Below, piece after piece: positions 1 to 5,713 of a DNA stretch of 12,805 bases (positions within the stretch are counted from its first letter, which is position 1; each line of letters starts with the position of its first letter). A program made the translations under genes and the position numbers. A model generated the notes under the pieces. That model was not told where the DNA came from and searched no databases. It saw only the letters and a list, made by a program, of their open reading frames with translations. This stretch comes from Clostridia bacterium. GTDB taxonomy: Bacteria > Bacillota > Clostridia > Christensenellales > CAG-138. The stretch lies in assembly GCA_017435185.1 (NCBI GenBank), contig JAFSFN010000099.1:1-12805 (forward strand), in the 5' to 3' direction.

Positions 1-1077
1 GTTGCATTCGAAAACAGCGATAAGGCTCCCGAAGAGAGAGAGCGTGGTATTACCATTTCTACCGCTCACGTTGAGTATGAGACCAACAATCGTCACTCTG
101 CTCACGTTGACTGCCCCGGCCATGCTGACTCTGTAAAGAACATGATCACAGGCGCAGCACAGATGGACGGCGCAATTCTCGTAGTATCAGCAGCAGACGG
201 TCCGATGCCCCAGACAAGAGAGCACATCTTGTTGGCAAGACAGGTTGGCGTTCCTTATATCGTAGTATTCATGAACAAGACAGACCAAGTTGACGACGAA
301 GAGCTCCTCGAGTTGGTTGAAATGGAAATCAGAGATCTTTTGAGCTCCTACGATTTCCCGGGCGACGATATCCCGATCGTAAAGGGCAGCGCATTGAAGG
401 CATTGGAAGCAATCCAGGCCGGCAAGACAGCAAAGGAAGATCCGAACTGCCAGTGCATCTTCGAACTCATGGCAGCAGTAGACAGCTACATACCCACACC
501 GGAAAGAGCAGCAGACATGCCGTTCTTGATGCCTGTTGAAGACGTATTCTCCATCACAGGTCGTGGTACAGTTGCAACAGGCCGTGTAGAGCGTGGTACA
601 GTTAAGGTTCAGGATACAGTAGATATCGTTGGTATCAAGGAAACACGCAGCACCGTCGTAACAGGCGTTGAAATGTTCAGAAAGCTGCTTGACCAGGCAA
701 TGGCAGGCGATAACATCGGTGCATTGCTCCGTGGTATCCAGCGTACAGACATCGAGCGCGGTCAGGTTTTGGCAAAGCCCGGTTCCATCAATCCTCATAC
801 ACACTTCAACAGCGAAGTATACGTATTGACAAAGGAAGAAGGCGGCAGACATACACCGTTCTTCCCCGGTTACCGTCCTCAGTTCTACTTCAGAACAACT
901 GACGTAACAGGCGTTATCACACTTCCCGAAGGCGTAGAAATGGTTATGCCCGGCGATAACATCAGAATGGAAATCGAGCTCATCACTCCTATCGCTATCG
1001 AAGAAGGTTTGCACTTCGCTATCCGTGAAGGCGGCAGAACAGTTGGCGCAGGCGTTGTTGCAAGCATTATCGAATAA
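1..1077 (+). CDS. tuf: Elongation factor Tu, 3' part (5' end outside window)
   Basis: EF-Tu is the GTPase that delivers aminoacyl-tRNA to the ribosomal A site. Reading frame 1 is open from the first base to the TAA at 1075-1077 (358 residues); about 43-45 N-terminal residues, including the P-loop, are missing because the window starts inside the gene. Visible landmarks are the G3 motif DCPGH with the catalytic His (residue 41 here), the G4 motif NKTD, a complete domain 2 containing GRGTVATGRVERG, and a domain 3 ending VGAGVVASIIE as in the family. Oddities: the usual RHYAHVDCPGHADYVKN reads RHSAHVDCPGHADSVKN, so two conserved Tyr are Ser (codons 97-99 and 130-132), and codon choice changes sharply near position 140 (see findings). 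It lies on the plus strand left of oriC, so it is transcribed against the fork. Identity is certain. Confidence 0.97.
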   Translation, partial: VAFENSDKAPEERERGITISTAHVEYETNNRHSAHVDCPGHADSVKNMITGAAQMDGAILVVSAADGPMPQTREHILLARQVGVPYIVVFMNKTDQVDDEELLELVEMEIRDLLSSYDFPGDDIPIVKGSALKALEAIQAGKTAKEDPNCQCIFELMAAVDSYIPTPERAADMPFLMPVEDVFSITGRGTVATGRVERGTVKVQDTVDIVGIKETRSTVVTGVEMFRKLLDQAMAGDNIGALLRGIQRTDIERGQVLAKPGSINPHTHFNSEVYVLTKEEGGRHTPFFPGYRPQFYFRTTDVTGVITLPEGVEMVMPGDNIRMEIELITPIAIEEGLHFAIREGGRTVGAGVVASIIE

Positions 1078-1092
1078 TCTTCATTAAAAATC

Positions 1093-1125
1093 AAAGGCAA
1101 CTGCTGAATGCAGTTGCCTTTTTTT
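1093..1125 (+). terminator. Rho-independent terminator of tuf, probably bidirectional
   Basis: A perfect 9-bp stem GGCAACTGC/GCAGTTGCC (1096-1104 with 1110-1118) has loop TGAAT. The flanking AAA/TTT extends it and seven T follow (1119-1125). On the minus strand the same hairpin is followed by TTTGATTTTT, so it can also end the convergent mnmG-rsmG transcript. Confidence 0.9.
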
Positions 1126-1185
1126 GGTCGTTTTTGTTGCTTTTCAAAAAGCAAATTGGTTTATAATCTAAGTTTCATTACATAA

Positions 1186-1866
1186 TCACAACGGCTTCTT
1201 AAACATACCCTTTCTCGGGAAGCCCTTGGGTGTAGGAGCTTCTTTCCTGACGACCACAGCACAGCGGTCACCCCAAGGCACATCAAAATTTACCACTTGC
1301 GCACTTGCTTTCAGAGCTTTGAGTGCATCTGTCGCCTGTTCAAGTTCTTCATTCGCTTTGGGGCCTTTAAGCATCACGGACACACCGCCCACTTTCAAGT
1401 ATGGTACAGAAACCTCTGTAAGTGCATTTATACTTGCTACAGCTCTCGAAAGCGTAACATCAAACTTCTCACGATATTTGAGGTCATTTGCAGCGTCTTC
1501 GCCTCTTGCATGTATACAAACAAGGGGTATCTGCAATTCATTCTTAACAGCATTGAGAAAGTTTACACGCTTATTAAGCGAATCGAGCAAAACCATCTCT
1601 ATATCCGGACGTATAATAGCAAGCGGTATTCCGGGAAATCCTGCTCCTGTTCCTATATCTATACATCTTGAACCTTTGGGAATGAGCTTAGAAGGCAGTA
1701 TACTGTCCAGAAAATGCTTTTCAATAACAGACTCTGCTTCGGTTATAGCAGTAAGATTTAATCTTGTATTCCAGTCGGTGAGCAATTCAAAATAACGTTC
1801 AAACTTTTTTGCTGCTTCATCCGAAATATTATTTGCTTTTGACTGTATAAGCGCCTTAAACTCCAT
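1186..1866 (-). CDS. rsmG: 16S rRNA (guanine-N7) methyltransferase RsmG (GidB)
   Basis: RsmG uses S-adenosylmethionine to methylate N7 of a guanine in the 530 loop of 16S rRNA (G527 in E. coli); loss gives low-level streptomycin resistance in other bacteria. The 226-residue protein shows the family's order: DWNTRLNLTAI (31-41), HFLDS (51-55), the SAM-binding loop DIGTGAGFPGIP (70-81), SRAVAS (140-145), LKGPK (166-170) and a basic tail from PKGFPRKG to KKPL. The tail is a few residues shorter than the common PRKxGTPxKxPL form. The ATG at 1866-1864 overlaps the end of mnmG by 11 bases and is preceded by GAGG six bases upstream, so translation is likely coupled to mnmG. It ends facing tuf and probably uses the shared terminator. 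Confidence 0.97.
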   Translation of the reverse strand: MEFKALIQSKANNISDEAAKKFERYFELLTDWNTRLNLTAITEAESVIEKHFLDSILPSKLIPKGSRCIDIGTGAGFPGIPLAIIRPDIEMVLLDSLNKRVNFLNAVKNELQIPLVCIHARGEDAANDLKYREKFDVTLSRAVASINALTEVSVPYLKVGGVSVMLKGPKANEELEQATDALKALKASAQVVNFDVPWGDRCAVVVRKEAPTPKGFPRKGMFKKPL

Positions 1867-3742
1867 GCTGAGCCTCGTTTCTTTTCAAGTGTATGAGCAA
1901 AACCGCTATATCGGCAGGAGAAACGCCGCTTATGCGTGATGCTTGTCCTATATTGAGCGGTCGTATGGCCGCAAGTTTCTGTCTTGCTTCTATTCTCAAT
2001 CCATCCATTGCAGCATAATCAATATCCTGCGGCAACAGCTGATTTTCAGTGCGTTTGAATCGCTCTACCTGTTCTTTCTGCTTTGCGATATAACCGTCAT
2101 AACGTGCAGATATCTCCACCTGAGTTATTGCCTCCTCATCATTCACGGTGAGCGTATCATAGAGAGCGGCGAGTTCAGTATAAGATATTGTTCTGCGTTT
2201 GAGTATGTCAAAAAGTTTTACTCCGCCTGATTTCGGCACAGTTTCACCCTTGAGCGTTAAAAGTGCGGCGAGCTTCTCGTCACACGGTACCGATTTATCA
2301 AGCGCTTTTGTTATAATCGCGATATTCTCTTTCTTTTTCATGAGCCGAGCATATCGCTCCTCACTCACAAGCCCTGTACGATATGCAAGCTCAGTGAGAC
2401 GCATATCCGCATTATCCTGCCTCAAAAGAAGTCTGTATTCGGCTCGGGACGTCATCATTCTGTATGGCTCATTTGTACCCTTGGTCGCAAGATCATCGGC
2501 AAGTACACCTATATAACCGTCTGCTCTTGAAAGAATAAGCGGGGCTTCGTTTCTCAAATAGAGCGAACAGTTTATTCCTGCATAAAGGCCTTGTGCCGCC
2601 GCTTCTTCATAGCCGGAACTGCCGTTTATCTGACCTGCAAAAAACAGACCTTCTATATGCTTGCTCTCAAAAGATGGTTTCAAGAACAACGGATCAATGC
2701 AATCATATTCTATAGCATAACCGGGACGCATCATAACGCAGTTTTCCATGCCGGGAAGGGTATGGAGCATATCTGTTTGAACATCGGCGGGCAGACTCGT
2801 AGACAAACCCTGTACATACATTTCGTTTGTGGTTAAACCTTCAGGTTCAATGAAAAGCTGATGTCTTTCCTTATCGGCAAAACGGCGCAGTTTATCTTCT
2901 ATAGACGGACAATAGCGTGTGCCGGTACCTGTTATAAGGCCGCTGTACATTGCCGAACGCTCTATATTATCAAGTATTATTTTGTGGGTATTGCTGTTTG
3001 TATATGTTAGATAACACAGCGATTGTTTTCTTGTGCTTCGCTCCGACATAAACGAAAATTTATGCTGGGGCTCATCGCCATACTGTGGCTCCATTTTTGA
3101 AAAATCAATAGTCCGACCGCTTACTCTGGGCGGTGTTCCCGTTTTGAAGCGACGAAGCGGAAATCCCAGCTCCGTAAGAGACGAAGAAAGTCCATTTGCA
3201 CGAAGCAGACCTGAAGGGCCGCTCTCACGCACAAAATCACCTATCAAAATGTTGCTTTTGAGATATACGCCAGTTGCAACAATTACCGCTCGACAGTGAT
3301 ATTGTGCACCCTCAGCAGTAATTATGCCATTTACTTTTCCGTTTTTGGTAAGTATATGCTCACATTCACCCTGCACAAGGCAAAGATTTTCCTGATTTTC
3401 AAGCGCAGTCTTCATGCGTTCATGGTATCGACGCTTATCTATTTGTGCTCGAAGTGAATGAACCGCTTCACCCTTGCCGGTGTTAAGCATTCGTATCTGT
3501 ATATAGGTTTCATCAGCCGCAATGCCCATCTCGCCGCCCATTGCATCAAGTTCACATACAAGATGACCCTTTGAGGTGCCGCCTATAGCCGGATTACAAG
3601 CCATAAGTGCCACTGCATCAAGGTCAAGCGTTAAACACAGCGTTTTCAATCTTGTACGAGCACATGCAAGCGCAGCTTCGCAGCCTGCGTGGCCGGCACC
3701 CAGAACTACGACATCATATTCACCTGCAAAAAAAGTTCTCAT
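1856..3742 (-). CDS. mnmG: tRNA uridine-5-carboxymethylaminomethyl modification enzyme MnmG (GidA)
   Basis: MnmG is the FAD-binding partner of MnmE; together they place the (carboxymethyl)aminomethyl group on C5 of wobble U34 in tRNAs reading split codon boxes. At 628 residues it has the full family length. Visible features: the N-terminal dinucleotide-binding loop GAGHAGCEAA (15-24), then NPAIGG and KGHL, the GGEMG and IQIRMLNTGKG blocks, TGTPPRV, and a C-terminal helical domain with RYDGYIAKQ and NIGQASRISGVSP. The ATG at 3742-3740 is fixed by an in-frame stop four codons upstream. It has no recognisable Shine-Dalgarno, and a promoter match would place +1 on the A of the ATG (see findings). 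It overlaps rsmG by 11 bases. Unusually for Firmicutes it is separated from mnmE, here by two opposite-strand genes, so it needs its own promoter. Confidence 0.98.
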   Translation of the reverse strand: MRTFFAGEYDVVVLGAGHAGCEAALACARTRLKTLCLTLDLDAVALMACNPAIGGTSKGHLVCELDAMGGEMGIAADETYIQIRMLNTGKGEAVHSLRAQIDKRRYHERMKTALENQENLCLVQGECEHILTKNGKVNGIITAEGAQYHCRAVIVATGVYLKSNILIGDFVRESGPSGLLRANGLSSSLTELGFPLRRFKTGTPPRVSGRTIDFSKMEPQYGDEPQHKFSFMSERSTRKQSLCYLTYTNSNTHKIILDNIERSAMYSGLITGTGTRYCPSIEDKLRRFADKERHQLFIEPEGLTTNEMYVQGLSTSLPADVQTDMLHTLPGMENCVMMRPGYAIEYDCIDPLFLKPSFESKHIEGLFFAGQINGSSGYEEAAAQGLYAGINCSLYLRNEAPLILSRADGYIGVLADDLATKGTNEPYRMMTSRAEYRLLLRQDNADMRLTELAYRTGLVSEERYARLMKKKENIAIITKALDKSVPCDEKLAALLTLKGETVPKSGGVKLFDILKRRTISYTELAALYDTLTVNDEEAITQVEISARYDGYIAKQKEQVERFKRTENQLLPQDIDYAAMDGLRIEARQKLAAIRPLNIGQASRISGVSPADIAVLLIHLKRNEAQHGV

Positions 3743-3748
3743 TCTGTT

Positions 3749-3777
3749 ATTTTACCAAACCACACGCCTTGTTACAA
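3749..3777 (-). promoter_or_regulatory. Putative promoter of mnmG-rsmG giving a leaderless mRNA
   Basis: On the minus strand, -35 TTGTAA (3777-3772), a 17-base spacer and -10 TAAAAT (3754-3749) are followed by six bases and the mnmG ATG. The canonical +1, seven bases after the -10, is the A of ATG. Pattern match only. Confidence 0.5.
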
Positions 3778-3780
3778 GAC

Positions 3781-3801
3781 AAAAGCCGCATTGCCGCTTT
3801 T
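3781..3801. repeat. Short inverted repeat between the divergent mnmG and noc genes
   Basis: AAAAGC C GC / GC C GCTTTT forms a 21-base near-palindrome with a single C-C mismatch and an ATT loop. It sits just upstream of the putative mnmG -35 and about 90 bases before the noc start. It could be an operator or a weak terminator. It has no assigned function. Confidence 0.4.
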
Positions 3802-3864
3802 ATGACTTTATTGGAACAAAACCACTTATTTTGCCGTATTCCACAATTGAACAAATATATGTTT

Positions 3865-3870
3865 TATAAT
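3865..3870 (+). promoter_or_regulatory. Putative -10 element of noc
   Basis: A perfect TATAAT lies 20 bases before the noc ATG, predicting +1 near 3877. No good -35 is found at 16-18 bases; the nearest TTGAAC (3847-3852) leaves only 12 bases. The ribosome binding site AGAGGTGAT (3877-3885) directly follows, so the leader would be very short. Confidence 0.4.
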
Positions 3871-3890
3871 AATCGCAGAGGTGATAAAGT

Positions 3891-4721
3891 ATGTCTGCAT
3901 TTGAACTGTTAGAGCTGTTCGAGCCCGAAAAAAGGCTTGAAAACATTGATGTATCGCTGATAATCCCAAATCCCGATCAGCCCAGAGCAACATTTGACGA
4001 TGAAAGCATAGCGGAGCTTGCCACATCAATAAAAGAAGTAGGTCTTATACAGCCTCTGACTGTACGATACACTCGTTTGGGCAAGTATGAACTCATTGCA
4101 GGCGAACGAAGATTGCGCGCAATAAAAAAACTCGGCATTAAAGAAGTCGAATGTATTGTGCTTTCAAACATAGAAAATGAACAATCCGCAACTATGGCGC
4201 TTGTTGAAAATCTGCAAAGAGAAAATCTGCATTTTTTAGAAGAAGCGCAATGCTACGAAAAACTGCTCAAAACCTACTGCATGACACAGGATGAGCTTGC
4301 AAAAAAGATAGGTAAGAGCCAGTCGTCAATAGCCAACAAACTGCGTCTCCTTCGAATGTCGGATGATATAAAGGCTGCTATGACCGATGCAGGCCTTTCA
4401 GAGCGCCACGCAAGAGCTCTTTTGAGGCTTAATTCAGATGCAAACCGCCTTGCGGTAATAAAGAAGATAAATGAGAAAAATCTGTCCGTAAAAGAAACCG
4501 AGAGGCTTGTTGACAAAACGCTGAACACACTTTTTTCTAAGGATACCGCTCAAAACAAGCCCAAACCGCTTTTTATACGACTCATAAAAGACTATCGGCT
4601 TTTTACCAACACTATAAATACTGCCATATGTCAACTTCGTGAGTCAGGTATGAAAGTAGAAGTTGAGCAAACAGACCGAATGAACGGCGTTGATATTTCT
4701 ATTAGGGTAACTCGAAATTAA
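3891..4721 (+). CDS. noc: Nucleoid occlusion protein Noc (ParB-family CTPase, DNA-binding)
   Basis: Noc is a ParB paralogue that binds many chromosomal sites, spreads using CTP, and prevents FtsZ-ring assembly over the nucleoid. This 276-residue protein has the ParB N-terminal CTP-binding domain (PNPDQPR at 26-32, GERRLRA at 71-77, ENLQRENL at 106-113), a helix-turn-helix region (about 132-155) and a C-terminal dimerisation domain. The recognition helix, GKSQSSIANKLRLL, and the following SERHARALL resemble Bacillus Noc (GKGQSTIANKLRLL, TERHARALI) more than Spo0J/ParB, as does the C-terminal stretch; that comparison is from memory. The first 13 residues are acidic and hydrophobic rather than the basic amphipathic helix of Bacillus Noc. 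AGAGGTGAT precedes the ATG. No parA partner is adjacent, which also favours Noc over chromosomal ParB. It is head-on to the replication fork. Confidence 0.85.
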   Translation: MSAFELLELFEPEKRLENIDVSLIIPNPDQPRATFDDESIAELATSIKEVGLIQPLTVRYTRLGKYELIAGERRLRAIKKLGIKEVECIVLSNIENEQSATMALVENLQRENLHFLEEAQCYEKLLKTYCMTQDELAKKIGKSQSSIANKLRLLRMSDDIKAAMTDAGLSERHARALLRLNSDANRLAVIKKINEKNLSVKETERLVDKTLNTLFSKDTAQNKPKPLFIRLIKDYRLFTNTINTAICQLRESGMKVEVEQTDRMNGVDISIRVTRN

Positions 4722-4729
4722 CTGTGCTA

Positions 4730-4785
4730 AAAAAGACCGTAAGGTCTTTTTGGGGCTCAATCTCTCCCGAGCCCCTTCTTTTTTT
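4730..4785 (+). terminator. Tandem rho-independent terminators after noc
   Basis: Two hairpins follow the noc stop. The first is AAAAAGACC/GGTCTTTTT with loop GTAA (4730-4751). The second is GGGGCTC/GAGCCCC with a 10-base loop (4752-4775) and the T tract TTCTTTTTTT (4776-4785). Confidence 0.85.
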
Positions 4786-4856
4786 GTTTTAATTTATGTA
4801 GCGATTGTGTATTTTTTGCCAATAAATACGCTTTACGCTTTTATTTTTTTGTTTGG

Positions 4857-4865
4857 TGTTATACT
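4857..4865 (+). promoter_or_regulatory. Putative extended -10 promoter of the zinc peptidase gene
   Basis: TGTTATACT is an extended -10 (TGn plus TATACT at 4860-4865). It is followed by the ribosome binding site GAGGTGAT (4874-4881) and the ATG at 4885. No convincing -35 is seen in the T-rich DNA upstream. Predicted +1 is near 4872, giving a leader of only about 13 bases. Confidence 0.45.
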
Positions 4866-4884
4866 ATTTATATGAGGTGATAAA

Positions 4885-5598
4885 ATGTTTGATTTTATTT
4901 TTGATTACATAGACCCTTATACACTCAATCAACTGTTATATTTTGCGGCAATAGCACTTATGTTTGTAGGTATTGCGGCATCATCAAGTGTTCAGCGCAC
5001 ATTTGAAAAGTACGCAAAAACGCCGTCTATGTATGGAACACCCGCATATGTTGCGGCAAATGAACTTTTGAGAAAGAGCGGAAGCAGTGTTCAAGTTACG
5101 GCAGTAGACGGTGCACTTACCGACCATTTCAATCCCAAAACAAACACTGTTGGCCTTTCAAAAGCTGTATATTCTAACAGTTCAGTGGCAGCATTGGCTG
5201 TTGCAGCACATGAAATAGGTCATGTTATGCAATATGAAGAGGGCTACGGTCCCATAAAAATACGAAATACAATATTGCCTGTTGCACAGCTCGGCTCAAA
5301 TATTGCACCCATACTTGTTATAGTAGGCCTTATTCTCGGATTTACCGATTTGGCAATTGTCGGCGCATATCTTTACGGCGCAATGTTCCTTTTCCAGGTA
5401 ATTACACTGCCTGTTGAATTTAACGCATCACGACGCGGCATTGAAATGCTTTCAAGCAATGGATATATCACAGCGGCAGAAGAGCCTACTGCAAAAAAAG
5501 TGCTTAAAGCTGCGGCCATGACATATGTTGTAGCAGCACTTGCGTCCTTGGTAACATTCATGCGATTGCTTTTGATTTCAAACAATCGTCGCAGATAA
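4885..5598 (+). CDS. YugP-like integral membrane zinc metallopeptidase
   Basis: This is a 237-residue membrane protein of the neutral zinc metallopeptidase family typified by Bacillus YugP (Zn_peptidase_2). It has a hydrophobic N-terminal segment (about 13-32), then the family's DHFNPKTNTVGLS block (80-92), the zinc-binding HEIGH (109-113, HExxH), the LPVEFNASRR block (175-184) whose Glu or Asn may complete the zinc site, and further membrane segments around 131-152, 155-176 and 208-231. A short basic tail (NNRRR) ends the protein. The natural substrate is not established for the family as far as I know. It has its own ribosome binding site and terminator, so it is probably monocistronic. Its position between noc and mnmE, head-on to replication, is not part of the usual origin gene order. 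Confidence 0.9.
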   Translation: MFDFIFDYIDPYTLNQLLYFAAIALMFVGIAASSSVQRTFEKYAKTPSMYGTPAYVAANELLRKSGSSVQVTAVDGALTDHFNPKTNTVGLSKAVYSNSSVAALAVAAHEIGHVMQYEEGYGPIKIRNTILPVAQLGSNIAPILVIVGLILGFTDLAIVGAYLYGAMFLFQVITLPVEFNASRRGIEMLSSNGYITAAEEPTAKKVLKAAAMTYVVAALASLVTFMRLLLISNNRRR

Positions 5599-5609
5599 AA
5601 ACACGACTA

Positions 5610-5644
5610 AAAAACTCGCTGCAAGGAAATTGCAGCGAGTTTTT
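5610..5644. terminator. Bidirectional terminator between the peptidase gene and mnmE
   Basis: A perfect 15-bp stem AAAAACTCGCTGCAA/TTGCAGCGAGTTTTT (5610-5624 with 5630-5644) has loop GGAAA. The A and T tracts on both sides allow it to work for both convergent transcripts. Confidence 0.92.
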
Positions 5645-5694
5645 ATTATTATATTTCTGTTGTTTTCTGTCGCTTTTCAAAAGTAACCGGAATC

Positions 5695-5712
5695 AAAAGG
5701 GCAGCGCCCCTT
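5695..5712 (-). terminator. Weak terminator-like hairpin directly after mnmE
   Basis: On the minus strand AAGG(G)GC-GCT-GCCCTT forms a short GC-rich stem with one bulged G, followed by TTTTGATT, two bases beyond the mnmE stop. The T run is short; the longer hairpin at 5610-5644 is the more reliable end point. Confidence 0.4.
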
Positions 5713-5713
5713 A

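Noticed and set aside
353..366. Noc-binding-site-like sequence ATTTCCCGGGCGAC in tuf, and GTATTCCGGGAAAT at 1626-1639 in rsmG
   Set aside because: Each matches 11 of 14 bases of the Bacillus NBS, but about one match in two such windows is expected by chance, and both encode conserved Phe-Pro-Gly motifs.
187..1014. Long open frame antisense to tuf
   Set aside because: It is a shadow of the strongly biased EF-Tu coding frame, Cys-rich and unlike any protein family.
1137..1167. Inverted repeat TTGCTTTT-C-AAAAAGCAA and a TATAAT at 1162-1167 between tuf and rsmG
   Set aside because: A promoter here would only read antisense into rsmG and lacks a -35; the hairpin is AT-rich and lies beyond the main terminator.
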